Origin: Salinibacterium sp. TMP30
GTDB lineage: Bacteria > Actinomycetota > Actinomycetes > Actinomycetales > Microbacteriaceae
Assembly: GCF_038397785.1 (NCBI RefSeq)
Contig: NZ_CP151642.1
Coordinates: forward strand, 682,001-746,000
DNA: 64,000 nt
Direction: 5' to 3'
Each line of letters begins with the position of its first letter. Within the stretch, counting starts at the first letter, position 1. Made by a program: the position numbers and the translations under genes. Positions 24,642 through 33,473 of the stretch are shown here, piece by piece. The notes below the pieces were generated by a model. The model saw nothing but the letters and a program-made list of their open reading frames with translations. It did not search any database and was not told the DNA's origin.

Positions 24642-25904
24642 CTAGTCGGCACCGTCGATTAGCGCTCTGTTCTTGTCGGGGATGCCGTCTTCGTTCATGT
24701 CGCGCTTGCGGGCGAGACGTGAATCCCAACGCAGGCTGATTGCCGCAAATATTGCCGCCAGTGCGGTGCCGATGAGGATGGCGAGTTTGGCTCCTGTGGT
24801 GTGCACGCTGTCGGGGAATGAGAGCTCTGAGATGAGCAGCGAAACCGTGAATCCGATACCGGTAAGGAAACCAATGGGGAGAAGGTCACGAAGCCCAATT
24901 GAGTCTGCTAACCGGAATTTGGTGACTTTGGTGATGAGGGCGGTCGTGCCGAGCACTCCGATTATCTTTCCTACCACCAAGCCGATAACGATTGCTGGCA
25001 CAACGGGCTGAACCAGAACCGAGCCGATGCTGTCTTCGCCGCCCAGCGAGACGCCTGCTGCGAAGAATGCGAAAACAGGAAGGGCTATGCCGGAGGAGGT
25101 GGGGCGCACTGCATCGTCGAAGACGTGGGTGCGAACTTCTTTTTCGCCGTGAACGATTTTGGCCGGAACGGTGAATCCGAGCAGAACGCCCGCAATTGTC
25201 GCGTGCACTCCCGAGTCGTGCATGAATGCCCAGGCGACGAGCGCCAACGGAATCAATAGCCACCAGTAGGGCTTGCGTGAGCGAACCACAAGACCGAACA
25301 GGGCAATCGCGACAAGTGAGAAGAGAAGGGACAGAAGGTCGATGCTGTCGGTATAGAACAGCGCGATGATGATGATCGCCAGGAGGTCGTCAACGACGGC
25401 CATGGTGAGCAGGAAGGTGCGTAGTGCGCGCGGCAGTCCGCGACCGAAGATCGCGAGCACTGCGAGAGCGAAGGCGATGTCGGTTGCCACCGGAATTGCC
25501 CACCCCTGCAGCGCGGAAGGGTCGCCCATTGTGAGCACGATGATCACGAAGAGCAGCGCAGGGAAGATCATCCCGCCGATTGCAGCGAAAACGGGGACGG
25601 CGGCTTCGCGTGGTTTGCGCAGGCTGCCCGCAATGAGTTCGTGCTTGAGCTCAACACCGACAACGAAGAAGAAGATCGCCAGTAAGCCGTCAGCAGCCCA
25701 CTTGGCCAAGGAAAGATCGAGGTTGAGCGCAGCAGGACCTATGACCGTCTCGGTGAGCGCTGCGTAGCCTTCGCGCCATGGCGAGTTTGCCCAGATAAGA
25801 GCGAGCGCGGCGGCAACCATGAGCAGGATGCCGCTGGTGGTCTCCATGGTGACCCACCGGCGAAGTCGCGTACGGGGGCTCAATTTCTTTGTGGATGTTG
25901 TCAC
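24642..25904 (-). CDS. nhaA: Na+/H+ antiporter NhaA
   Basis: About 420 residues, 11-12 membrane helices. The two essential aspartates lie in LTMAVVDDLLAIIIIAL and the C-terminal signature is LPIGFLTGIGFTVSLLI. It exchanges one Na+ for two H+, important in alkaline or saline conditions. The longest frame starts at 25997, but GTG 25904 (VTTSTKKLSPRTR) gives the standard cytoplasmic N-terminus; the start is moderately uncertain. Confidence 0.94.
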   Translation of the reverse strand: MTTSTKKLSPRTRLRRWVTMETTSGILLMVAAALALIWANSPWREGYAALTETVIGPAALNLDLSLAKWAADGLLAIFFFVVGVELKHELIAGSLRKPREAAVPVFAAIGGMIFPALLFVIIVLTMGDPSALQGWAIPVATDIAFALAVLAIFGRGLPRALRTFLLTMAVVDDLLAIIIIALFYTDSIDLLSLLFSLVAIALFGLVVRSRKPYWWLLIPLALVAWAFMHDSGVHATIAGVLLGFTVPAKIVHGEKEVRTHVFDDAVRPTSSGIALPVFAFFAAGVSLGGEDSIGSVLVQPVVPAIVIGLVVGKIIGVLGTTALITKVTKFRLADSIGLRDLLPIGFLTGIGFTVSLLISELSFPDSVHTTGAKLAILIGTALAAIFAAISLRWDSRLARKRDMNEDGIPDKNRALIDGAD

Positions 25905-26143
25905 TGAATTCCAGACGTTGAGGTTCGTCAGCGGGGTCGCCGACGCAATCGCCGACCAGACTTCCCGGCACTCCACAAAGAATTCTACCGCGTGCACAGC
26001 TGGGGAACGCGCGAATACGCACCCTGACTGCGCGCTCCACTGCGCATGGGAGTTGTCTCACAATCGGCGCTCACGGTTGATGCGCGGCGCCCAGTAAGGA
26101 ATCGTGGGTTGTTCATTCCGCTGAATCTGGAAGGACGAACACT

Positions 26144-26461
26144 ATGCTCACACTCACCGAAACAGCCACCACAGTCGTCAAAACGATTGTTGACCAAGAT
26201 CCCAATACCGAAGCTTCGGGTCTCCGCATTAATGGGGAGCCTGGCGCCCCCAACCTCACGGTTGCCGTTGTTGCTGAACCTGAGGCGGGAGACTCCATCG
26301 TTGAGGCTGAAGGCGCACGCGTATTTCTGGAAGAGAACGCCGCCATCGCACTCAGCGACAAGACTCTTGACGCACAGGTCGGCGAAGATGGCGCAGTGAA
26401 TTTCGCCATTGTCGACAACGGCAGCGCTAGCGACAACGGCAGCGCTAGCGACAACGCCTAG
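26144..26461 (+). CDS. HesB/IscA-like protein lacking cysteines
   Basis: 105 residues with the HesB-type fold (MLTLTETATTVVKTIV, GLRINGEPG, VFLEENAAIALSDKTLDAQV) but no Cys at all, so it cannot carry a Fe-S cluster through the usual three cysteines. Such cysteine-less members are frequent in actinobacteria and have unknown function. The C-terminus is formed by an 18-bp tandem repeat giving DNGSASDNGSASDN. An AAGGACGA ribosome site precedes the ATG. Stands alone. Confidence 0.82.
   Translation: MLTLTETATTVVKTIVDQDPNTEASGLRINGEPGAPNLTVAVVAEPEAGDSIVEAEGARVFLEENAAIALSDKTLDAQVGEDGAVNFAIVDNGSASDNGSASDNA
26413..26456 (+). repeat. 18-bp tandem repeat inside the HesB-like gene
   Basis: Two identical copies of an 18-bp unit beginning CGACAACGGC plus 8 nt of a third lie at the 3' end of the gene. 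The unit is a multiple of three, so copy-number change keeps the frame and only lengthens the tail. Confidence 0.9.
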
Positions 26462-26523
26462 TCAGGCACAAGGGCAGTAACTAGATCTAGGTTCGTTGGC
26501 GCACGGTCGACGGAATCCTGAGA

Positions 26524-27822
26524 CTAGTAGCGGGCGAGAGCGTCAGCATCTCGAGCATGAGTAACCGACCGGCGGATGGCGTCTAACGCCTCCACGGGGT
26601 CTGTCTCAGCTTCAGCGATCATGAGCTGGCGCTCCGCCTCCGCTAGTCGAGTGCGAGCACTCGCACTTGCACCACCCCGGCCGATCAGTTCTCTCACAGC
26701 GCTGATCTGGCTCCGGGCCGCGATAAGAGTTCCCCGGTAGGCCGCGCGGGCGTGTTCGAACCGCTGTTGCTGGTTACGCGCCGTCGCAAGGGCTGCATCC
26801 AAATCAGCGCCGGCATCGCCGAGCGCTATCAGTTGTGTAAACGGATCGATCGTGGCGCCGGGATCGACGGCGGTCTCAGTAAGAGCCTTCTCTACGGCAG
26901 CAATCGCCGCAACGATGGCGGCTCCTGTGTCGGGATCGGGCGCACGTTCCAGCGCCAGCCGCGCTTCACGCAGGTCACCCGCACTCGTGTCGCGCATCCG
27001 GCCCACCGCAAGTTCGGCATCTGCGAGCTCTGCCAGAGCGCGTTCGGATGCCGCGAGTTGCTGGTCTGCCCGGTGCAGTTCAGTAGCAGCAGCATGCAAC
27101 CGGTCTGCCACGGCGTTCACTCCGGTCGAACTGATCTCGGGGGAGGCGACATCCAGTTCCTGCTCGGCACGGTCAAGAAACGCCTCGCCGTGGGTCACGT
27201 ACCGCGCTGCTGGTGCGAGCACCACCTCACCGAAACGGTGGGCAGCGTCAGCGCATTCCTGCTGAGAGTGTAAAAGTCGATCACGCAGGGCACATAGCTG
27301 CTCCCGCAACGCGCGTACTGTCTGCGCTGCATCCACTTCGGTGCGGCGCCGTTCAGCAAAAGCCGCGTCGAAACGGTCAAGATTCGCCAGAGCCTTCTCG
27401 CAAATGGCAATCATTTGCCGGGAGTTGCGGCGACGCAACTGTTCAGCATCACTCGCGGCGGTGTCCCGCTGCTGGCCTAAACGAAACGCTTCGGTCAGCT
27501 GAAGCTTCGCGTCAGTGAGAGCGCTGTCGAAATCACGGGCGCTCGCGGCCCCGAATTGGGCCACGGCAAAACCGACTTCGTTGTGGGCATCGCGCACCCG
27601 GTCATCCAAACTCACCAGCAGCGCAGCGGCCTGGGAATCGAGAGAGGCCTGAGAGGTCGCGCCACGACGACCACGATCACCTCCGCGACGAAACAGCACA
27701 ACGAACGCCCCGGCTCCCAGCAGCAGCACAAGCACGATGAGGGCGACGACCGCAACTATGGTGCCGCGCGCAAGTTCGGCGGCATCGGTGGCGGCCAACA
27801 GGGGGAGGGCGTAGGGCACCAT
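26524..27822 (-). CDS. Membrane-anchored coiled-coil protein resembling the C-terminal part of TPM-domain proteins
   Basis: 432 residues: one membrane helix at about 20-42 (GTIVAVVALIVLVLLLGAGAFVVL) followed by RRGGDRGRR and a long Ala/Glu/Arg-rich helical region to the end, likely coiled coil inside the cytoplasm. In related actinobacteria I recall such a region after an extracellular TPM (YgcG-like) domain; here only about 18 residues precede the membrane helix, so that domain is absent. Function unknown. A TAGAAT hexamer 7 nt before ATG 27822 points to a leaderless transcript, divergent from the helicase-like gene. Confidence 0.7.
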   Translation of the reverse strand: MVPYALPLLAATDAAELARGTIVAVVALIVLVLLLGAGAFVVLFRRGGDRGRRGATSQASLDSQAAALLVSLDDRVRDAHNEVGFAVAQFGAASARDFDSALTDAKLQLTEAFRLGQQRDTAASDAEQLRRRNSRQMIAICEKALANLDRFDAAFAERRRTEVDAAQTVRALREQLCALRDRLLHSQQECADAAHRFGEVVLAPAARYVTHGEAFLDRAEQELDVASPEISSTGVNAVADRLHAAATELHRADQQLAASERALAELADAELAVGRMRDTSAGDLREARLALERAPDPDTGAAIVAAIAAVEKALTETAVDPGATIDPFTQLIALGDAGADLDAALATARNQQQRFEHARAAYRGTLIAARSQISAVRELIGRGGASASARTRLAEAERQLMIAEAETDPVEALDAIRRSVTHARDADALARY

Positions 27823-27843
27823 GACTCGTATTCTACGGCGGTG

Positions 27844-27918
27844 AACCGCAAGAACTGGGGGTGCTGCCGGCGACTGAGTCTCGCGAAACTCGTGGTTGTT
27901 GCACCATTTCTTGCGGTT
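27844..27918. promoter_or_regulatory. Mirror-image 11-bp elements between divergent leaderless genes
   Basis: AACCGCAAGAA at 27844-27854 and its perfect complement TTCTTGCGGTT at 27908-27918 stand 22 nt and 20 nt before the two start codons (27822 minus, 27938 plus). Each is followed, reading toward its gene, by three bases and CGC, and then by a -10-like hexamer (TAGAAT; TAAGGT) 6-7 nt before the start codon. This looks like one regulatory element used for both promoters. Confidence 0.6.
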
Positions 27919-27937
27919 AGACGCTTAAGGTGGCGGT

Positions 27938-30900
27938 GTGTGGCGTGCAGATAAAGTTTCAGATGACTTCTCGGTCGATCCAGATTCGGTTGACGAGAAT
28001 GTCGACGACGCCGAAAACGAGCACTCCCATCCCCACATTCAGGTAACAGCGCCTCATACGCTGAGTTTTGGTGAGCCGAACATCATGGCCGGAAACGTTG
28101 CAGAGCCCACGTGGACGCTCTGGCGTTCGCAATTGTCAGAGCTGGGCGGACAGTCGCCACTCTTACACTTCGTCGATTCGCCTCGCACACGCGTTGAGCT
28201 CTCTACGACGCATCCGGGCGGTTTGGCCCAGTTCATCACCGGTAAGCGCACACTGCTGTCGAGTTTGATCCGCGACGATGTTGCTTTGCGCTCGGCCAAG
28301 GTCGCGGCCGGCGCTGTCGCAGCGAAGGGTCTTGAACTCTCGACGGCTCGCGGAATCGATTCCGTGCACTTGGGCATTGGCATTGCGCGCTGGAACCACG
28401 ACGGCGTTGAGTACTGTGCCCCAGTGTTGCTGCGGCCCCTCGCCATCCGTCGGCACGGTCGTGACTTTGAGCTGAAGTTGCGCGGCGCCGCCTACCTCAA
28501 CCCAGAATTTGCTCGTGCACTCGATGAGCAGTTCCATTTGCGCCTCGACGCCGAATCGTTTGTCGCGCTCACGGATGCCGATGGCACCTTCAAGCCGAAC
28601 CCGGTCATTGATCGCCTGCGCGGTCTCACCTCGCACCTCACGAATTTCGCGGTCAGCCCACGCCTCGTGGTGTCGTCCTTCGCCGATGTTGCGCCCGGTC
28701 TTGCTGACGATGCCGCCGAATTACAGCATCCGATCCTCGATGCACTAGCAGGCAACACTGCGGCAGCGTGGACCATCAAGGAGGGTTACGCTCCTGTGCC
28801 CGCGCTGTCGGCTGATGAGCGCTCGCCGCAGACCGATAACCTGCTGCTCGATGCCGATGCTGAGCAAGAGAATGTGATCGCCCAGATCGAAGCCGGCAAC
28901 TCGTTGGTCGTTCGAACGCTCCCCGGCACTGGTGGCACCCAAACAATCGTCAACGCCGTTGGTGCACTCGTGGCGCGGAATAAGCGGGTGCTTGTCGTAA
29001 CCCCGCGTCGTGCATCGCTGCACTCGATCGCTGATCGCTTTGGCGACATCGGGTTACCGGGCCTTGCTGTGGCACCGCGCACGTTGCGTCGCGACATCAT
29101 CCGGTCCATTTCCCGCAGCGAAAAAGCGGCACGGCCGCAAATCGAAGACGTGGATGATGCACTGCTGCGCCTGCGCAAGATCATGCTCGACTACCGCGGG
29201 TCGATGGCTGTCGCCGATGATGTGCTCGGTGTCTCGGTTCTCGATTGCGTATCGGAGCTCAGCCGATTGGCGCTGCTGCCCAACCCGCCATCGACGACCG
29301 CACGACTCTCGCGCGAAGCCGTAGAGAAGCTTGCCGCGGATCGCACCTCCGCTACCGGTGTGATCATTGCCGCCGCCAAGCTGGGCGAGTTCAAGTATGG
29401 CCCTGGAGATTCGCCATGGTACGGAGCCCAGTTCGCTAACGGTGGCGAGGCGCTCAAAGCTCACGAGGTTGCCAAGCGTGCCAACACGCAGCTGTCTGAA
29501 CTCTTAAGTGTCGCCAACCGTCTGGTGTCGAACACCCGCATGCGGCCATTCCAGAGCATTGAAGAGTTGGGCGTCTATTTGCGCCTCCTCGTTGATCTTC
29601 GGGAAACACTCGACCGTTTCGTGCCCACCGTTTTTGATCGCGCAATTACCGAACTTATTGCTGCGACAGCTCCGCGTCGCGACTTTCCCGACATGACCGC
29701 TGCCAACCGCCGCCGCCTCAAGAAGCTTGCTCTCGAATATGTGCGGCCCGGTGTGCGCGTGAACGACATGCACGCGGCCCTCATGCGCATTCAGAAGCAG
29801 CGCGTGCTGTGGCACCGTTTCGTTGCCGAAGGTGCAAGCCCCGCTGTTCCCGTCGGCATTGGTGAAGTTCAACGTTCGTACCAGCAGGTCTCAGAAGACC
29901 TTGCCGCCCTCGACATCCCGCTCGGCATTGCAGATTCTCACCTCACCCTGTCAAGTTTGCCCATCCCGTTCCTGATCGAAAAGGTCGAGGCGCTCGCCGC
30001 CGAGTCAGATGTGCTCAACAATCTGCAAGAGCGAACGGCGCTCATGGGCAGTCTGCGTGAGCTCAAACTCAACCCCCTGATCGATGATCTGGCCAAGCGT
30101 CACGTGCCCGAAGACCAGGTCGCCGCGGAGCTTGAACTCTCGTGGTGGAAATCAGCACTCGACTCCATGCTCGAAATGGATCGTGCACTTCTCAACGCCA
30201 ACACGTCGGTGGTTGATCGTCTTGAAGCCGACTTCCGCCTTGTCGATGAAGCTCACGCCTCGGCAAACGCGAAGCAACTCTCCTGGCAGATCGCCGAAAA
30301 CTGGAAAATCGGGCTCGTCGACTGGCCCGACGAAGCAGGTGCTCTCAAACGAGCGCTGGGCAAAGAGCGGCTCACGTCATTTGACGTTCAAACGTCAGCA
30401 CCGCACCTTTCTCGCACCATTGCACCCGTTTGGTTGGCCTCGCCCTACGAGATCGACTCAGTCGTTGACACAATGCCGTTCGACACGGTGTTCCTCGTTG
30501 ATGCCGGCGCGATGACCGTGGCCGAAGCGGCGGGAGCAATCCGCCGCTCGAAGCAGGTTGTCGTTGTTGGCGACCCCGTTATCCAGTCGCCAACCCCGTT
30601 TGAGATCGCGGTGCGCGACGCGACAGCTGATGCACCACCACCCATTGATGATGAGGTGCGCGAGGCTCTAGTCGAAGATTCAGCGTTCGCTCGCTTGAGT
30701 GGCCTGCTGCCGACTCTGACGTTGACCCGCAGCTACCGGCCCGGTGGCGAAGAGCTCGCCGAACTCGTTAACCGCCGCTTTTATGGCGGCCAAATCGAGT
30801 CCCTGCCCTGGGCGGGAAGCTTCCTCGGGCACGGCAGTCTCGCCGTCAGCTACGTTGCCGACGGTGTCGGAATGCCTGATCCCGACTCTGGCGCGGTCGA

Positions 30901-31735
30901 AAGCCCCGACGCCGAGGTCTCGCGCGTTGTTGAACTTGTTCTCGACCACGCCACCAAGCGGCCACAAGAGTCGCTCATGGTCATCACGGCAAGTCCGCTG
31001 CACTCGGTTCGGGTCATGCAGTCAGTGTTGGATGCTGTCAGCCGCCGTCGCCCCGAACTGCTCGATGTCATCATCGGCGATCGTGCTGAACCGTTTACGG
31101 TTACCACGATTGATCAGGCTGTGGCCCAAAGTCGCGACCGGGTAATTTTCTCTATCGGATACGGCCGCACACCACACGGTCGCGTGCTCTCAGACTTCGG
31201 TTCGCTTGGTGAGCCCGGGGGAGAACGGCTTCTCGCTGTCGCAATGACGCGTGCTCGTCGTTCGCTCGAAATCGTCACGTCGTTCCGTTCTGAAGACCTC
31301 GACGACGGTCGCATGAAGCACGGTGCGGTCGCCCTCGCTGAAGTGCTCGACGAAGTGGATGCGCGCTACGCCGAAATTCCTGTGCCTGACGACAGCGAGC
31401 CCATGCTGGTTGATCTTGCGCGCCGTCTCGAAAAGCGCGGACTGCGCGTTGCTCTCGGGCATCGCGGCAAACTGGGGCTTGTCGCCTCGCGTGGCGGTCG
31501 TTGCGGAACCGTCGAAACCGACGCCATGGTGCACGAGTCAAGCTTGCGTGAGTCGCTTCGACTGCGCCCCGAGCTGCTGCGTCGACTCGGCTGGCACTAC
31601 CTCCGCGTGCACGCCTTCGAACTCTTCAGTGATCCCGATCAGGTGGCTGACAAAGTGGCCCGGATGCTCGGAGCGGAGCCTGCTCCCACGACCGAGCCCA
31701 TTGGGATCATCCCCGCCACACGTCCCGAGCAGTAA
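27938..31735 (+). CDS. Large SF1 helicase-like protein with degenerate ATPase motifs and C-terminal endonuclease-like domain
   Basis: 1265 residues. Acidic N-terminus; DUF4011-like domain about 55-250; SF1 helicase-like core after 300; C-terminal region resembling the PD-(D/E)XK-type REase_MTES_1575 domain (TVETDAMVHESS, RRLGWHYLRVHAFELF). Core motifs are recognisable but altered: motif I is LPGTGGTQT with Gly333 for the catalytic Lys; motif II is VFLVDAG instead of a DExx box; VVGDPVIQSP (III), TLTRSYR (IV), VTTIDQAVAQSRDRV (V) and VAMTRARR (VI) remain. ATP-driven unwinding is therefore doubtful. Starts with GTG, apparently leaderless. A small gene follows after 3 nt. The family seems conserved in related genera from memory, so this need not be a decaying gene. 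Confidence 0.8.
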   Translation: MWRADKVSDDFSVDPDSVDENVDDAENEHSHPHIQVTAPHTLSFGEPNIMAGNVAEPTWTLWRSQLSELGGQSPLLHFVDSPRTRVELSTTHPGGLAQFITGKRTLLSSLIRDDVALRSAKVAAGAVAAKGLELSTARGIDSVHLGIGIARWNHDGVEYCAPVLLRPLAIRRHGRDFELKLRGAAYLNPEFARALDEQFHLRLDAESFVALTDADGTFKPNPVIDRLRGLTSHLTNFAVSPRLVVSSFADVAPGLADDAAELQHPILDALAGNTAAAWTIKEGYAPVPALSADERSPQTDNLLLDADAEQENVIAQIEAGNSLVVRTLPGTGGTQTIVNAVGALVARNKRVLVVTPRRASLHSIADRFGDIGLPGLAVAPRTLRRDIIRSISRSEKAARPQIEDVDDALLRLRKIMLDYRGSMAVADDVLGVSVLDCVSELSRLALLPNPPSTTARLSREAVEKLAADRTSATGVIIAAAKLGEFKYGPGDSPWYGAQFANGGEALKAHEVAKRANTQLSELLSVANRLVSNTRMRPFQSIEELGVYLRLLVDLRETLDRFVPTVFDRAITELIAATAPRRDFPDMTAANRRRLKKLALEYVRPGVRVNDMHAALMRIQKQRVLWHRFVAEGASPAVPVGIGEVQRSYQQVSEDLAALDIPLGIADSHLTLSSLPIPFLIEKVEALAAESDVLNNLQERTALMGSLRELKLNPLIDDLAKRHVPEDQVAAELELSWWKSALDSMLEMDRALLNANTSVVDRLEADFRLVDEAHASANAKQLSWQIAENWKIGLVDWPDEAGALKRALGKERLTSFDVQTSAPHLSRTIAPVWLASPYEIDSVVDTMPFDTVFLVDAGAMTVAEAAGAIRRSKQVVVVGDPVIQSPTPFEIAVRDATADAPPPIDDEVREALVEDSAFARLSGLLPTLTLTRSYRPGGEELAELVNRRFYGGQIESLPWAGSFLGHGSLAVSYVADGVGMPDPDSGAVESPDAEVSRVVELVLDHATKRPQESLMVITASPLHSVRVMQSVLDAVSRRRPELLDVIIGDRAEPFTVTTIDQAVAQSRDRVIFSIGYGRTPHGRVLSDFGSLGEPGGERLLAVAMTRARRSLEIVTSFRSEDLDDGRMKHGAVALAEVLDEVDARYAEIPVPDDSEPMLVDLARRLEKRGLRVALGHRGKLGLVASRGGRCGTVETDAMVHESSLRESLRLRPELLRRLGWHYLRVHAFELFSDPDQVADKVARMLGAEPAPTTEPIGIIPATRPEQ

Positions 31736-31738
31736 CTC

Positions 31739-31966
31739 GTGGGAGGCACTGACAACTCGCGGTCGAGCGAGCAGCACGGCGAGTCCAAGAAACATGACTC
31801 GCGGGAGTCCGGGCGCGAGCACACCGCCAAGGTCACCAAGCGCCGCCGTGTGACAACCGCACCACCCACCGGTTCCGACCCGCACCCGACTGGTGAGCCC
31901 GAGCGGCATCCTGCTAACGAGAACGATGAACGGCTTAGGGGCGACAAACCTCCACATTGGGGTTAG
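31739..31966 (+). CDS. Small hydrophilic protein ending in PPHWG, downstream of the helicase-like gene
   Basis: 75 residues, very polar and charged, probably disordered, with the ending NENDERLRGDKPPHWG. I remember short actinobacterial proteins that end in RLxxDKPPHW, which supports a real gene. GTG start lies 3 nt after the helicase-like stop, so the two are probably co-translated. Function unknown; it may bind the large protein or DNA through basic KRRR residues. Confidence 0.65.
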   Translation: MGGTDNSRSSEQHGESKKHDSRESGREHTAKVTKRRRVTTAPPTGSDPHPTGEPERHPANENDERLRGDKPPHWG

Positions 31967-32034
31967 CGCCGCAGCCGCCCGACGATAAGTTCGTACGCTA
32001 AACGAGCCAGTCGTTAGGGGCGAGATGTTGGCTG

Positions 32035-32445
32035 TTAGCTATTCTGCTTCGCGAGCAGATCGCGAATCTGAAGGAGAAGCTCTGCCTCGGTGGGGCCTGC
32101 TTCGGGCTCGACAACTTTCGGTTTGCGTGCGTTGGCTCGCTTGTTGGCAAAGTTCATGGGTGCGACGATCGCAAAGTACACAACAACGGCGACGAGCAGA
32201 AACTGGATGATGGCAGCGAGCAACGCGCCAAAAGCGAGCACTGCGGGTTCGCCGGTGGCAGTGGGAATTTCTACCGCGAATGCTTCCGAAAGAGTCTCAG
32301 CGTTAAACATCGCTCCGATGAGGGGGTTGAAGACGCTGGCGACAATCGCGTTGACGACCGCGGTAAACGCGGCTCCGATGACGACCGCAACCGCAAGGTC
32401 GATGACGTTGCCACGCAAAATGAAAGTCTTGAATCCGCTTAACAT
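32035..32445 (-). CDS. mscL: Large-conductance mechanosensitive channel MscL
   Basis: 136 residues: N-terminal amphipathic helix and TM1 (MLSGFKTFILRGNVIDLAVAVVIGAAFTAVV), periplasmic loop, TM2 and a charged C-terminal helix ending LLLQIRDLLAKQ. It opens under membrane tension to release solutes during hypo-osmotic shock. Ribosome site AGGAGC upstream. It is near the FmdB-type gene in the same direction, with a 31-nt gap. Confidence 0.95.
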   Translation of the reverse strand: MLSGFKTFILRGNVIDLAVAVVIGAAFTAVVNAIVASVFNPLIGAMFNAETLSEAFAVEIPTATGEPAVLAFGALLAAIIQFLLVAVVVYFAIVAPMNFANKRANARKPKVVEPEAGPTEAELLLQIRDLLAKQNS

Positions 32446-32476
32446 TTCGTGCTCCTATTTATGGAGGATTCGTCAA

Positions 32477-32869
32477 CTATGACGCCTTTGCCGCCGATGG
32501 AGAAGAGGCTGACGACGAAGAAGACGAAGTCGATCCAGAGGAAGAACCTGACGACCCCGACGAGTTCGAAGACCCGGAGGTTGAAGAAGCCGAGGAAGAT
32601 GAATCCGACGACTTACTCGATGACGACTTACCCGATGACGCTTCTGACGACGAACCAGACGAACTCGAACCGGAGTCGCTGGAACCCTTCGTGGCGCGCG
32701 AATCGTTGCGGTAGAAGCCGGAGCCGTTAAAAGTGACACCGATCGCCGAAAACACTTTGCGAAGCTTGCCCTCGCAGGCGGGGCAGACCGTCAATGAATG
32801 ATCGGTGAACGATTGTTGAATATCGAAGGCGTTGTCGCATTCGGTGCAGCGGTAGGAATAGGTAGGCAC
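32477..32869 (-). CDS. FmdB-family zinc-ribbon protein with long Ser-rich tail
   Basis: 130 residues. Residues 1-42 are the FmdB zinc ribbon (MPTYSYRCTECDNAF and CPACEGKLRKVF, four Cys ligands), a putative regulatory domain. Residues about 60-130 are almost only Ser, Gly, Lys and Ala, unusually long and repetitive compared with the usual short Ser tail. The composition is coded by biased TCG/AGT/GGT-like codons on the minus strand, a region prone to slippage. It may be followed by mscL in the same transcript; the cyclo-ligase gene precedes by 7 nt. Confidence 0.88.
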   Translation of the reverse strand: MPTYSYRCTECDNAFDIQQSFTDHSLTVCPACEGKLRKVFSAIGVTFNGSGFYRNDSRATKGSSDSGSSSSGSSSEASSGKSSSSKSSDSSSSASSTSGSSNSSGSSGSSSGSTSSSSSSASSPSAAKAS

Positions 32870-32876
32870 TAGATCC

Positions 32877-33467
32877 TTAGTTGTGCTCGGTAATGGTCAC
32901 AATTCCCGAGGGGGTGACTATGCCATTAACAGGTTGGTCATGAAGTTCGGTGGGTACGGCATCCACATATTCGTTGTCGAAGATCACGGCGTAGACGGGA
33001 GGTTTCGTCTCCATGGAGCCGAGAGTCTTGTCGAAGTAGCCACGACCCCAGCCCATGCGCATGCCGGTGCGATCCACGGATGCCGCGGGCACAATGATCA
33101 GGTCGACGTCGTTGATAGCAATCGGGCCCAGTACTTCGCTGGTCGGCGCCGGCATTCCAATGAGGTCTTCGTCTTCATCTTCGCCGTCGTAGGGCGCCCA
33201 GTCGAGCAGCCCATCAGCGCGAGAGATGGGCAGCAGCACGGTGATGTCGTGTTCGCATGCCCAGCGAAGGAAGCCGCGAGTTTGTGGTTCGTCTGTGGCG
33301 GAGAGGTAGGCCGCTACCGAAGTGGAACCGAAGCGGGAAGCGAGTTCGATAAGGTTCGCGGTCACACCCGCTTCAGACTCTTCCCGCTCTTTGGCGGTGC
33401 AGATGCGGCGGCGTTCGCGTAATTCGGCCCGGAGTGCACGTTTATCGTGACTGACGTCGTCGGTCAT
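32877..33467 (-). CDS. 5-formyltetrahydrofolate cyclo-ligase
   Basis: 196 residues with the family motif RMGWGRGYFDKTL (substrate and phosphate binding) and an N-terminal KRALRAELRERRR helix. It converts 5-formyl-THF to 5,10-methenyl-THF with ATP, returning folate to one-carbon metabolism. TAGAAT lies 6 nt before ATG 33467, a leaderless promoter almost back to back with that of galU. Confidence 0.93.
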   Translation of the reverse strand: MTDDVSHDKRALRAELRERRRICTAKEREESEAGVTANLIELASRFGSTSVAAYLSATDEPQTRGFLRWACEHDITVLLPISRADGLLDWAPYDGEDEDEDLIGMPAPTSEVLGPIAINDVDLIIVPAASVDRTGMRMGWGRGYFDKTLGSMETKPPVYAVIFDNEYVDAVPTELHDQPVNGIVTPSGIVTITEHN

Positions 33468-33473
33468 GTATGC

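Noticed and set aside
32480-32692. Apparent repeat array or microsatellite
   Set aside because: It is protein-coding low complexity (Ser-rich tail of the FmdB protein), not regular spaced repeats; no CRISPR-like unit is present.
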